64,000 nucleotides of DNA, taken from Fimbriimonadaceae bacterium. GTDB lineage: Bacteria > Armatimonadota > Fimbriimonadia > Fimbriimonadales > Fimbriimonadaceae. Positions 43,876-52,278 of this stretch are shown here, piece after piece; within the stretch, counting starts at the first letter, position 1; every line of letters begins with the position of its first letter. Below the pieces are notes generated by a model. It was not told the origin of the DNA. It made no database searches and saw only the letters and a program-made list of their open reading frames with translations. A program made the translations under genes and the position numbers. The stretch is taken from NCBI GenBank assembly GCA_022843485.1, contig JALHNM010000010.1:1-64000 (forward strand). Reading direction: 5' to 3'.

Positions 43876-44627
43876 GCTTCGCCGGACCTATCGAGTTGAT
43901 CTGGTGCGGGCAGTCGAACGCGCTCGGCACCAACGTGGGTGCGTACCCCCCGCCCTACTCCAACACGACCGACCGCAGCGACATCTTGGCCGTGAAGAAC
44001 ACCACGATCGGAGCCACTTCGGTGGTACAGCCGTGGGGAAACCTGCGCCCGAATCAGCCCGCCGGCAACAACTGGACGGGGCCCGACATGCCGTGCTCGA
44101 TCGACCTCACCGACGATTTCGGCAAGGTGGGTGTGCACATCATCATGCGCGCGAAAGGCTCGACGGCCCTGGCGGTCGAGTGGCTGCCCACTGATGCCGC
44201 CGTGGCTCCGGGCGAGGACTGGCGCACGCTCCGCGATCTTGTGGCGGCCACGCGAGCCGCGCAGCCCACGGAGACCGCCAACGCGCGTCCGTGGGTGGTC
44301 TGGATCCAGGGCGAGCAGGACGCCAACGATGTTACAGAGGCCGGCAACTACGAGACCAACCTCCGCGAATCGTGCAAGCAATGGGTCAGGTACTTCGGCC
44401 CAGGGACCCGGATCATCATCGTGTACTTGCACGACGACTGCACGCGCCCGTTCCGGGCCACAGTCCGCGCCGCCGAAGAGGCGATCGTCGCCGAGTGGGA
44501 GGGCCGTGCGTTCGGTCTCGACCCAACACCGCTGTGCACCGTCGCAGGTGACGGCATCCACTACGACGATCAAGGACTCGCAGTGGGGAAAGCCCTGGGA
44601 GCTCTCATCGCGGGCGAGAACCCGTAA
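43872..44627 (+). CDS. SGNH-type carbohydrate esterase
   Basis: The 251-residue protein has WCGQSNALG with the nucleophile Ser15 in the GQSN block, VWIQGEQDAND, and DGIHYDDQG carrying the catalytic Asp/His. This is the pattern of sialate O-acetylesterase-like (CE6/DUF303) enzymes. It probably deacetylates host surface glycan during adsorption, coupled to the fibre-like protein before it. Confidence 0.75.
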   Translation: MSFAGPIELIWCGQSNALGTNVGAYPPPYSNTTDRSDILAVKNTTIGATSVVQPWGNLRPNQPAGNNWTGPDMPCSIDLTDDFGKVGVHIIMRAKGSTALAVEWLPTDAAVAPGEDWRTLRDLVAATRAAQPTETANARPWVVWIQGEQDANDVTEAGNYETNLRESCKQWVRYFGPGTRIIIVYLHDDCTRPFRATVRAAEEAIVAEWEGRAFGLDPTPLCTVAGDGIHYDDQGLAVGKALGALIAGENP

Positions 44628-44695
44628 TCCACACGACTACTCAACACCTACGCAGCAACTACGTTTTGCCACAAAAAAGTAACTACTGCGCAGGG

Positions 44696-44725
44696 TTGAC
44701 CGACACACCCCGTATCCGCTAAAAG
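44696..44725 (+). promoter_or_regulatory. Promoter for the main virion operon
   Basis: TTGACC at 44696-44701 with CTAAAA after 17 bases or TAAAAG after 18. Upstream lies a cluster of ACTAC motifs (44634, 44660, 44683). It precedes the membrane protein gene at 44771. Confidence 0.55.
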
Positions 44726-44770
44726 AAGAAACATCGAAAGCCCTCATGTATGGGCGAGGAGAAGAAGAAC

Positions 44771-45331
44771 ATGGGTCGCTACAACATGAGTGGGCTCCGA
44801 ACGTACGGCTACGGCGATGATCTCGGCGCGTTCATGACCGCCGACGATCTCAAGGATGCGCTGATGGCGTCGGGTTCCGGCGCGGTCGGCATCCTCGCCA
44901 CGAGCTTCCTGCTCAGCAAGCTGCCGGCGGACATGGTCGCCGATCCGGCGATGAACTCCCGCCTCAAGAGCCTCATCGGCGTCGGCATCGGCGTCCTCGG
45001 CGGCCGGGCGATCTACATGTACGGCAACCGCGACGCGGCCATGGGCTTCGTCGGCGCCGTCGCCGGTGCGTCGCTCGCCTCGCTGGCGGCCAGCTGGGCG
45101 CCCGAGACCTTCCCGAGCGTGGCGCTCGCGGGCGGCGGGCTCAGCGACATGGACATCCGTGCGCTCGAGGCGACCGTCGCCTCGAACGAGCGCGGCTGGT
45201 CCCCTCCGGCGCAGCTCTCCTCGCCCAGCGTGATGGAGCAGACCCTGCGCAGCACCGAGACCAGCACCGAAGAGATCGCCGCGTACACCCACTTCATGGG
45301 CGACCGCAGCGCGCCTCCCCCGAGCTTCTGA
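44771..45331 (+). CDS. Multi-helix membrane protein, 186 aa, virion-type
   Basis: The ATG at 44771 follows the GAGGAGAAGAAGAAC leader shared by virion genes; an in-frame start lies seven codons earlier. MGRYNMSGLRTYGYG is followed by three or four hydrophobic stretches between residues 35 and 120 (ALMASGSGAVGILATSFLLS, LIGVGIGVLGGRAIYM, AAMGFVGAVAGASLASLA) and a soluble tail. It is the first gene of the virion operon, just before the capsid candidate, as would suit a viral membrane protein. Confidence 0.6.
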   Translation: MGRYNMSGLRTYGYGDDLGAFMTADDLKDALMASGSGAVGILATSFLLSKLPADMVADPAMNSRLKSLIGVGIGVLGGRAIYMYGNRDAAMGFVGAVAGASLASLAASWAPETFPSVALAGGGLSDMDIRALEATVASNERGWSPPAQLSSPSVMEQTLRSTETSTEEIAAYTHFMGDRSAPPPSF

Positions 45332-45407
45332 TCATCAGACGCTCCCGACTCGCAGACAGACTCAGGCCGTCGCGCACCTCGTAGTAGGGCGGATCACGGC
45401 GGCCAAA

Positions 45408-45430
45408 CCCACTCGCATGCAGTGAGTGGG
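45408..45430 (+). other. Hairpin in the capsid-candidate leader
   Basis: CCCACTC and GAGTGGG pair across a 9-base loop, ending about 18 bases before the ribosome binding site of the 45463 gene. Probably stabilises or processes the message. Confidence 0.5.
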
Positions 45431-45462
45431 CGTGGAAGAGACCCAGCAGAGGAGAAGACAAC

Positions 45463-46191
45463 ATGGGCAGCATTCTCGTTCCGATTCAGGGCCAGCCGGG
45501 CCTCTTCCGCGAAGTGGACGAGGCGACGGGCGCACCGATGGGTGATCGCGTCGTCAACATCCGCGACTTCCGCGAGGGCGACAAGTACGACACCGTCGCC
45601 ATCCCGACGGGCGTCATCACCGCGGGCACCGAGTTCACGTTCTTCAACAACCTGCAGGGCAAGTCGCAGGGCGTGGACACCAACCTCCGCACCTCGAGCA
45701 AGCTCTCGGCGGGCGAGTCGATGGTGCTCGACCGGATCGGTCTGCACGTTCGGCTCTCGACCGGCCAGGCGTTCCCCGCGCCTCAGGACATCAAGACCAT
45801 CCTCGAGAACAGCTTCTACCGGCTGAAGATCAACGACATCCTCCAGGACGAGGGTCCCGCGATCAAGTTCCCCTCGGGCTATGGCCTCTACGGTCAGACC
45901 AACGAGAACGGACAGGGCATCGTCACCAACGGCGTGCCCGCGACCGCCTCGACCGCTCGCCTCGTCAAGAAGCAGCTCCTCAACCAGAACCACGAGCTCG
46001 ACGGCCGGCTGATGTTCAATCAGCGCCAGTGGCTCACCTCGACCGTGCTCGGCCCGGCGCCGTTCGCGACCGCAGGCACCGAGCTCCCCGTCATCACGGT
46101 GCAGACCTCCACCTCGCCCCCGGCGAACGCGGCGGTTCTCGTGACGAACTTCCTGCACGGCCTCATCCGCGCCGCCGTCAGCAAGGGCTGA
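45463..46191 (+). CDS. Candidate major capsid protein (jelly-roll type)
   Basis: The 242-residue protein follows the strong leader CAGAGGAGAAGACAAC and is bracketed by a leader hairpin and a strong terminator, the sign of the most abundant product. It is beta-rich: VVNIRDFREGDKYDTVAIPT, TEFTFFNNLQGKSQ, ESMVLDRIGLHVRLSTG, FYRLKINDILQDEG. Size and pattern suit single jelly-roll capsid proteins of membrane-containing viruses rather than an HK97-type fold. The assignment rests on expression signals and pattern only. Confidence 0.45.
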   Translation: MGSILVPIQGQPGLFREVDEATGAPMGDRVVNIRDFREGDKYDTVAIPTGVITAGTEFTFFNNLQGKSQGVDTNLRTSSKLSAGESMVLDRIGLHVRLSTGQAFPAPQDIKTILENSFYRLKINDILQDEGPAIKFPSGYGLYGQTNENGQGIVTNGVPATASTARLVKKQLLNQNHELDGRLMFNQRQWLTSTVLGPAPFATAGTELPVITVQTSTSPPANAAVLVTNFLHGLIRAAVSKG

Positions 46192-46238
46192 TCGCTCGCG
46201 AGGGGCATCCGCGCCCGCGACTGCGCAAGCGGTCCAGA

Positions 46239-46271
46239 GCGAGCCCCGGTTCGACCCGAGCCGGGGCTCGC
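46239..46271 (+). terminator. Strong hairpin terminator after the capsid candidate
   Basis: GCGAGCCCCGG and CCGGGGCTCGC form an 11-bp stem followed by TTGGTTTCT. It probably reduces read-through so that the upstream gene is made in excess. Confidence 0.65.
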
Positions 46272-46315
46272 TTGGTTTCTGAGAGAGATTTTCTGGAGAG
46301 AGTACGGAGGAGCAC

Positions 46316-46834
46316 GTGGCCCGACAAGACATCACGCCCGCACAGATCCCGCCGGGCGACCTGCTGACCTACTACGGCGACCTCGCCAGCGGCGCTCTTC
46401 GTCCCGAGGACGTGAAGATCGAGACGCTGAGCTTCTCCGTGACGATCGGGCCCGACGGCCAGATCCGCAGCCAGGACCCGCAGAACGGGACGATCCAGAT
46501 CGTCTCCCGCTACAACCTGGCTCTCGAGACGGTCCGTGGCGCCATCCTGAGCCCCGACCTCGCGGGCGCAGCGCCCGGTCTCGTGAAGTTCAACCTCAAG
46601 GAGCAGGGGCGCAACTTCGACGTGTTCAAGCGGCCGGTGGGCTTCTCGACGCTGGTCGAGGGGTGCAGCAACCCGCTCGATTGGCGCGGCGTGTACATTT
46701 GTATCCCCGGCACCCAGTTCGAGGTGACGTGGTTCGTGGACCAGACCCTCTGGCCCGTGCTGGTCGGTGGCACTCGGCGGCTCGAGCTGACGGTCAGCGG
46801 CAGCTACATCGCGTGCAACCCCAACCAGGAGTGA
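46316..46834 (+). CDS. Virion-type beta-rich protein, 172 aa
   Basis: A GTG at 46316 follows ACGGAGGAGCAC. The sequence (VKIETLSFSVTIGPDGQIRS, FEVTWFVDQTLWPVLVGG, RRLELTVSGSYIACN) is beta-rich, again jelly-roll-like. It is the second protein after the capsid candidate and could be a minor capsid or spike-base protein. Confidence 0.5.
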   Translation: MARQDITPAQIPPGDLLTYYGDLASGALRPEDVKIETLSFSVTIGPDGQIRSQDPQNGTIQIVSRYNLALETVRGAILSPDLAGAAPGLVKFNLKEQGRNFDVFKRPVGFSTLVEGCSNPLDWRGVYICIPGTQFEVTWFVDQTLWPVLVGGTRRLELTVSGSYIACNPNQE

Positions 46835-46837
46835 TCG

Positions 46838-47194
46838 GTGAAGTTCTCGGTCGATTTCGGTGACGACGAACGCGGCAAGCTGATTGCCCGCGCGTATGTC
46901 GCTGCCGTTGTCGGCCCGCTGCGCCGGCCGAACGGGCGACCCACGCCGTTCGCGCTGACCACGGCTTCGGTGCAGATCGCTATCAACAACACCCAAGATC
47001 GGGTGATGCACGTGGCGGTGAGCCTCACGAGCGCGGCGCTGCAAGCGCTGCTGTTCAGCAACGGGGCGAACCAGGGCGCGCAGGCTCAGTCGCTGAACTT
47101 CGTCACCAACCACATCCTCTATCCGAGCGAGTCCTTGTACGTGCGCACGGTGGCGGGCAACGCGACGATCTCGGTCGTGACGGAGACCTTCTGA
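46838..47194 (+). CDS. Virion-type beta-rich protein, 118 aa
   Basis: A GTG start three bases after the previous stop. MKFSVDFGDDERGKLIARAY and VQIAINNTQDRVMHVAVSLT, then SLYVRTVAGNATISVVTETF, predict a compact beta sandwich. Candidate minor capsid or vertex protein. No family recognised. Confidence 0.5.
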   Translation: MKFSVDFGDDERGKLIARAYVAAVVGPLRRPNGRPTPFALTTASVQIAINNTQDRVMHVAVSLTSAALQALLFSNGANQGAQAQSLNFVTNHILYPSESLYVRTVAGNATISVVTETF

Positions 47195-47195
47195 G

Positions 47196-47744
47196 ATGGA
47201 CGAGAACGATCTCGACTCGTACGTGCAGGTGTTCATGGAGGGGCAGGACCGCGGTTACGCGCCCGTCTCGACCCGCACGTCGGAGCGCGACATCAACGTT
47301 CCCTTCCCTGTGCTGCCTGGGTATCTGCAGGGCGTCACGGCGGCAGCACCTCGGTCGGTGAACCCGACAGCGCTCGCGCCGAAGCAGCGGGCTGCGTACG
47401 TGGCGGCTGTGCGTGCGCGTGCGGTGGCGGCCCGGGCTCCTGCGCCGATGATGCTGACGACCTCGGCACCTGCTGCGAAGAGCTTTCCGGCGGCGCAGGC
47501 GGCGGGGGGCTCGTTGCCCTCCCCCTCTCCAGCGATGGGCGCCTCGTCGCCTCCGCCGCCGGACGCCACCACGCTCCTGCCGATGCCGTCCCCGCCTTCG
47601 TTTCCTTCGGCGATCACCACGAACGTGGCGCCGGGCTCGTGTCCTCCTTGTTCGTGCCCCGGCGGGATCTCCACCGGATCCATTTTGGCCCTCCTCGCAG
47701 CGGCGGGCTTTGCGAGCTACCTCCTCACGCAACGTGGGAAGTGA
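47196..47744 (+). CDS. Pro/Ala-rich protein with C-terminal membrane anchor
   Basis: The acidic N-terminus (MDENDLDSYVQVFMEG) precedes a Pro/Ala-rich middle and the C-terminal helix GSILALLAAAGFASYLLTQ ending RGK; CPPCSCPGG lies just before the helix. It is the first of a run of proteins with one C-terminal membrane segment and a basic end. Confidence 0.6.
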   Translation: MDENDLDSYVQVFMEGQDRGYAPVSTRTSERDINVPFPVLPGYLQGVTAAAPRSVNPTALAPKQRAAYVAAVRARAVAARAPAPMMLTTSAPAAKSFPAAQAAGGSLPSPSPAMGASSPPPPDATTLLPMPSPPSFPSAITTNVAPGSCPPCSCPGGISTGSILALLAAAGFASYLLTQRGK

Positions 47745-47791
47745 CGCGAGCGGAATCATCGAGTAGAATCGCGGAGTCGAGGAGAAGAACC

Positions 47792-48544
47792 ATGCGTGAG
47801 CAAATCGCAGTGTTGGATGGAATCAACGGTCTGGGCATGTCCGACCCGTACGCGCAGGACTACTCCGAGTTCGATGGACCTCGTGAGTTCACGCCCGTCC
47901 CTGGCGGCGGCGCGAATCGCTCGGGCGGCAGTGACTGGCACCCGATGACCCCCACGCTCCCCTCGAGCGAGGGCCTGGCCAGCTCGCTCGGCATGGAGAC
48001 CGTCAGCGGCGGTGGCTGGGCGGGGCGGAGCTACTCGCCCGTCCCCGGCGGCGGCGCGAACTACCAGGGCGGAAGCAACTGGCATCCCCTGACGCCCACG
48101 ATGCCCTCGAGCGAGGGGCTGGCCGGCACGCTCTCGATGGAAGAGGTCCCTGGCTACGCGGGGCGCAGCTTCACGCCGGTCCCCGGCGGCGGTGCGAACT
48201 ACACGGGCGGCTCCAACTGGAAGACCGAGTTCCCCACGAAGATCTCGAGCCAGGGCCTCGTCGGCTATCGCGGTCGCGGCCTGCGCGGGCTCGGCGAGAT
48301 CAGCGCGCTCGAGCGGGCCGCGTACTGCGGCGTGCTGACTGCGATCCGGCTCACGGGTCGGGCGATGTCCAAGCAGCAGATGGCGGGCATGGTGCTGCTC
48401 GCGATGACGCAGATGCCTGCGAGCGTCGTGCGCAACACCAAGACGGTGAGCTACTACGCGGCGCTCCAGACTGCCAGCCGGAGCATGCCTCTGGCGAGCG
48501 CCCGGGGCATCGCGCAGCGCGCGGCGCAGCACTGCGGCGGGTGA
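47792..48544 (+). CDS. Virion-type protein with three PVPGGGAN repeats
   Basis: The ATG at 47792 follows CGAGGAGAAGAACC. Three repeats of about 38 residues share FTPVPGGGANxxGGSxW and SSEGL; the segment GYRGRGLRGLGEISAL then leads to a helical C-terminal domain (RMSKQQMAGMV-like region at about 190-250). The repeats may coat or bridge surfaces. The GLRGLG segment recurs in other virion-type proteins. Confidence 0.6.
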   Translation: MREQIAVLDGINGLGMSDPYAQDYSEFDGPREFTPVPGGGANRSGGSDWHPMTPTLPSSEGLASSLGMETVSGGGWAGRSYSPVPGGGANYQGGSNWHPLTPTMPSSEGLAGTLSMEEVPGYAGRSFTPVPGGGANYTGGSNWKTEFPTKISSQGLVGYRGRGLRGLGEISALERAAYCGVLTAIRLTGRAMSKQQMAGMVLLAMTQMPASVVRNTKTVSYYAALQTASRSMPLASARGIAQRAAQHCGG

Positions 48545-48554
48545 GGCGGCCGCG

Positions 48555-50228
48555 GTGCGGCACGGGGTCGAGGCGTATCTCGCGGAGTTCGCGGGAGAGC
48601 TGACGGAGGCGCCTTCGCGATTCGCGACGCCCTCGTACAGCATTCCTGCGCCCGCCCCCGTCCCGAGCCCGACCGTGACGACTGCGGGGGACCTCGCGCC
48701 CGGGAGCACGGCCATTCGTCCGGTGGTTCGGCCGGTCGTGCGCTTGTGGCTCAACACGGTCGAGGGGTGGCGCGGGGAGATGCAGGAGGCGGGCGTGCAG
48801 CTCGCGGCGCTGCAGCGAGACGCGGACTCGAGGCGGAGGCAGGGTGTCGAGCGGCGTGCGGAGGACACGTTCGTCGCGGGGGCGATCCACCTGAATCCGA
48901 ACTACGTCACGCGCGAGTTCGCGGTGCCGAGGGATGGCACGTGCGACTTGCGCCTGCTGACGTGGCCCGACGTGTGGCTGGCGGCGCAGGCGATTCTGCG
49001 CAAGCTCGCGGCGGCGCCTCCGGTCGGCACTCCGGGCGCGGACATCTTCTCGTGGGTAAAGAACATCCATGCGGCGCGGCGCCTGATGTTCGAGGCCACG
49101 AACTACCGGAGCGCGTTCTTCGACATCGTGCCGGCAGCGAGCGGCGGTCCTCGAGCTGGCATCGTGTACCGGGAGGGCCTGGCGTCTGATGCGCAGTCGC
49201 GAGGCGTCTACACGCGCCCGACGAGGCCTGCGACGGTCACGCTGCTGGACGCGATGAACTACGCGCCTCGGCCCGTGGGCGGATACCAGGAGCTCCTCGG
49301 GGCGTACCTGACGCAGCAGGCGATCATGTGGTGGACCGTCAAGGACGTGCGGTTCGCGAACGCGGACGGCTCGATCGAGACGGGCATCCAGACCTTCGGC
49401 GAGGAGCAGGGTCTCGCGGGCGAGGTGGAGTTGCAGACACCGGCGGACGGGCAGATCCGCAACTCGCCGAGGGCGCTCTACACGCGGCTGTTCGGCAACC
49501 TCGCGTGGGTGCAGGCGCAGGTCGCGCTCCTGTGGACGCGCACGAGCGCGGACAGCCCCTACACCGGCACGAGGATCGCGGACGTTGCGGATGCGGATCG
49601 CCGTCGCTGGCGCGCCTATGACGTGACGGTGGACGTGGGCGCCTGGATCCGAAACGCGCAGCGCTATGCGGCGTACTTCGGTGATCCGCGGCTGAGCATG
49701 GCGGCGGTCCTCGAGCGCACGACGGGCTTCTACCTGAACTCCTACTTGGACTACGGGGCCCAGGCGGGGCTCGTGCCGCGGGAGGACCTCGCGGCCGCCC
49801 AGGCGCAGGCGAACGCGATCCAGTCGAGGATCCAGGCGGAGCTGCGGACGGCGGTCTACACGGCCACGGGGCTGATGACGGCGATCTTGAGTCTGATCCC
49901 GGTGGTCGGCTCGATCATCGGCGGTGTGATCGCGGGCGTCGTGGCGTTGCTCGTGGAGCTCGGCGGTGCGGCCTCGGGCGGCGCCTTCATGAGTCCGGTG
50001 CTGCCGCTCTACACGCGGGTGTTCGCGGGCTCGTGCCGGAGCAGCACGTGGATCGAGCCCCCGGCCCCGCCAGCGGCCCCGGGCACGACGCCCGTCGTGG
50101 ACCCGGGCCCGCCGCCCTCGACTCCTCCTGACGAAGACCCCGGCCCGAGCAAGGGTCCTGCGGGCATCGTGATCGGCGCCGGTGCCCTCGCGTTCGGCTT
50201 CTGGCTCCTCTCCCGCAGTTCGAGGTAG
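48555..50228 (+). CDS. Large virion-type protein, 557 aa, C-terminal membrane helices
   Basis: A GTG start follows GTGAGGCGGCCGC. The soluble part of about 430 residues is helical and beta mixed (LLTWPDVWLAAQAILRKLAA, NIHAARRLMFEATNYRSAFF). A Gly/Val/Ile-rich segment LIPVVGSIIGGVIAGVVALL lies near 440-465, then a Pro linker and the last helix GIVIGAGALAFGFWLLSRSS. Probably a major membrane-associated virion protein. Confidence 0.6.
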   Translation: MRHGVEAYLAEFAGELTEAPSRFATPSYSIPAPAPVPSPTVTTAGDLAPGSTAIRPVVRPVVRLWLNTVEGWRGEMQEAGVQLAALQRDADSRRRQGVERRAEDTFVAGAIHLNPNYVTREFAVPRDGTCDLRLLTWPDVWLAAQAILRKLAAAPPVGTPGADIFSWVKNIHAARRLMFEATNYRSAFFDIVPAASGGPRAGIVYREGLASDAQSRGVYTRPTRPATVTLLDAMNYAPRPVGGYQELLGAYLTQQAIMWWTVKDVRFANADGSIETGIQTFGEEQGLAGEVELQTPADGQIRNSPRALYTRLFGNLAWVQAQVALLWTRTSADSPYTGTRIADVADADRRRWRAYDVTVDVGAWIRNAQRYAAYFGDPRLSMAAVLERTTGFYLNSYLDYGAQAGLVPREDLAAAQAQANAIQSRIQAELRTAVYTATGLMTAILSLIPVVGSIIGGVIAGVVALLVELGGAASGGAFMSPVLPLYTRVFAGSCRSSTWIEPPAPPAAPGTTPVVDPGPPPSTPPDEDPGPSKGPAGIVIGAGALAFGFWLLSRSSR

Positions 50229-50236
50229 AACACACC

Positions 50237-51451
50237 ATGCTCTCCTACGCATCTCAGACTCCTCGAGCCTACGCCTCCAAGGTCCAGCGGTACGCACCTG
50301 GCGATCCGCGTCGCAAGGTCGCGGCAGCTCGAGCTGTGCTCGCACTGCGAGCGGCCGAGGCTGCGCAGCGGCAGGACTTCGCCGGAGCGCGCCACGCGCT
50401 GAACGGGCTCGAGCAGCTCGCGACGTTCGGCGACATCGACACTGCGGCGATCTCCGCCCGCATCTCTCGAGATCTGACGAACGCGGCGGGGCGGCTCACG
50501 CCCGACGCACGCGCGATCGCGACCGGACAGCGCGTGTCGGGGATCATCGCGACGGTGGCGGGGATCGTCGGACCCGTCACGCAGATCATCGCGCAGGCGA
50601 CGAACGACCCCGGGATCATCCGCGCGGTCAGCTGGATGAATCTGATCATCGCTGGGCAGGTGTCGCCTTCGTTCGGCGAGGACGACCTGCGGCTGATGGC
50701 CAGTGCGTGCGGCGCCTGGAACGGTGGCGTGAAGGCGGCAGTGATGGGCATCAAGGCGGCGCTCACGCTCACGCTCACGCTCGCGGGCGGGGAGGCGGCG
50801 ACGGTCGGTCCTCAGGTGGTCAACAGCCTCTTCGGCTGGATCATCACGGCGCTCGACACCATCTGCACGAACCTGGCGACGGTGTTTCCGCCGGCCTCGT
50901 TGCCGCCCTCGTGCGCGGGCGCGGGCGTTCGGCCGGGCACGGGCGACGTGCCTGCGGGGGCTGCGGGCTGCTGTCCCGGACTCGTGTTCGACGCGAGCAG
51001 CGGCCGCTGCCAGAACGAGAGCACCGTGACGCCGGTGGGTGCGGCGATGGCGCGCTGGGTGACGGCGTGGACGGCCCGCCGCAACGTCGAGGTGTTCTTG
51101 TCGGGGGTGCCGGGCGTGAGTGCGACCGCGCTCGCGAACGCGCAGGCGAACGACGCGAGCACGGCGGCCGAGCTGTGCGCGGCGGAGACTGCACTGCTCG
51201 CGTTCAGGAATCCGATCCCGGCTCGAGGCACGATGCCGACTGCAGAAGCGGCTGCCCGCGCGATGACGAACACGCTGACGCTCGCAGCGACGTTCTACTC
51301 GGCGCCGAGCACGCGGCCGCGTTGCTACATCTTGCGCCCTCCCGCGAGCGGGTGCTCGTGCGGGGGTGTGAGCTCGGGTGGCGGGAGCGGCGGAATCGTC
51401 GCGTTCGCGTTGCCCGCTGCTGCACTCGTGTGGTACATGATGAAGGGTTGA
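50237..51451 (+). CDS. Virion-type membrane protein, 404 aa
   Basis: MLSYASQTPRAYASKVQRYA begins a helical domain (LALRAAEAAQRQDFAGARHA); hydrophobic segments occur near 100-140 (GIIATVAGIVGPVTQIIAQA). A Cys-rich part (CCPGLVFDASSGRCQNE) lies near 235-250 and a C-terminal helix GIVAFALPAAALVWYMMKG closes it. It resembles its neighbours in anchoring but no family is recognised. Confidence 0.6.
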   Translation: MLSYASQTPRAYASKVQRYAPGDPRRKVAAARAVLALRAAEAAQRQDFAGARHALNGLEQLATFGDIDTAAISARISRDLTNAAGRLTPDARAIATGQRVSGIIATVAGIVGPVTQIIAQATNDPGIIRAVSWMNLIIAGQVSPSFGEDDLRLMASACGAWNGGVKAAVMGIKAALTLTLTLAGGEAATVGPQVVNSLFGWIITALDTICTNLATVFPPASLPPSCAGAGVRPGTGDVPAGAAGCCPGLVFDASSGRCQNESTVTPVGAAMARWVTAWTARRNVEVFLSGVPGVSATALANAQANDASTAAELCAAETALLAFRNPIPARGTMPTAEAAARAMTNTLTLAATFYSAPSTRPRCYILRPPASGCSCGGVSSGGGSGGIVAFALPAAALVWYMMKG

Positions 51452-51486
51452 TCGGTTTTCCGACAGTCCCCTGAGGAGAAGAAGAC

Positions 51487-51624
51487 ATGCCGTACTCGGT
51501 CCACGCAGGCAAGAAGAAGATCTCCTGCCACAAGAAGAAGGCCTCCGCGCGGAAGAAGGCGGCCGCTCTGCGCGCCGCTGGCCGCAAGAAGGTCACCGTT
51601 CGCAAGCGCAAGAGCTGCTCCTGA
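51487..51624 (+). CDS. Tiny Lys/Arg-rich protein, 45 aa
   Basis: The ATG at 51487 follows the strong leader GAGGAGAAGAAGAC. The product (MPYSVHAGKKKISCHKKKAS start, RKKVTVRKRKSCS end) is more than one third Lys/Arg with two Cys. Composition is protamine-like, suiting condensation of packaged DNA or lining of the membrane. Easily missed because of size. Confidence 0.65.
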   Translation: MPYSVHAGKKKISCHKKKASARKKAAALRAAGRKKVTVRKRKSCS

Positions 51625-51676
51625 ACATCGTCGCGTCGCACTCCGCGACGTAGAACCCCAACTCGAGGAGAAGACG

Positions 51677-51994
51677 ATGGCCAGCAAAAAGAAGAGCAGG
51701 AAGGCCCGAGCGGGCGCACCCATGTGCGACTGCCCGAGCACGGCAGCGCGCAAGGCGTTCAAGAACGCCAAGACCTGCGCGGCGAAGTCGCGAGCGTTCG
51801 ACGTGATCAAGCGTCTCGCGTCCGAGGACGAGAAGACGCTGAAGCCCGGTCGGCGAGCGCTGCTGTTCCGCGACCTGCTGAAGAAGCAGACGCAGGTGAA
51901 CTCGACGTGCTCGGCCGAGGAGGCTTCGGACAGCTCGCGCTTCAACGGCCTCGGGCGCGTTCGTTCGCGTCGTCGCCGTCGGGCGCGTCGCTGA
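51677..51994 (+). CDS. Basic Cys-containing virion-type protein, 105 aa
   Basis: The leader CGAGGAGAAGACG precedes the ATG. Basic N-terminus (MASKKKSRKARAGAPMCDCP), helical centre with further Cys, and a tail FNGLGRVRSRRRRRARR. A DNA-binding virion protein is likely from charge and expression signal. Confidence 0.6.
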   Translation: MASKKKSRKARAGAPMCDCPSTAARKAFKNAKTCAAKSRAFDVIKRLASEDEKTLKPGRRALLFRDLLKKQTQVNSTCSAEEASDSSRFNGLGRVRSRRRRRARR

Positions 51995-52018
51995 GAGACC
52001 TTGGAGAGGGGCTCAACC

Positions 52019-52246
52019 ATGCATCCGATCGCCACAGAGACCGTCCCGATCTCGCACATGGAGTACCGCTTGCGGCAGCTCAGTGCGCAGTATCGCCCGG
52101 ACAAGACTTCCAACCCCAAGGTGAGCCACATCTACTACTCGGCCCCCTCGCGGCGCTGGCTGCTGGTGAAGCGCAAGAACGCGCAGGCCGTGGTGATCAC
52201 CCACTGGGCAACCTGTCCCTGCGCTCTGACGCAGGCATCCGTCTGA
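52019..52246 (+). CDS. Small protein, 75 aa, unknown
   Basis: The ATG at 52019 follows GGAGAGGGGCTCAACC. The sequence (YRLRQLSAQYRPDKTSNPKV, then WLLVKRKNAQAVVITHWATC) is a small beta-rich basic protein with CPC near the end. Located among the basic virion-type proteins. Confidence 0.55.
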   Translation: MHPIATETVPISHMEYRLRQLSAQYRPDKTSNPKVSHIYYSAPSRRWLLVKRKNAQAVVITHWATCPCALTQASV

Positions 52247-52278
52247 TTTCCAGGCGGTAGAAAGAGGAGAAGAAGACC

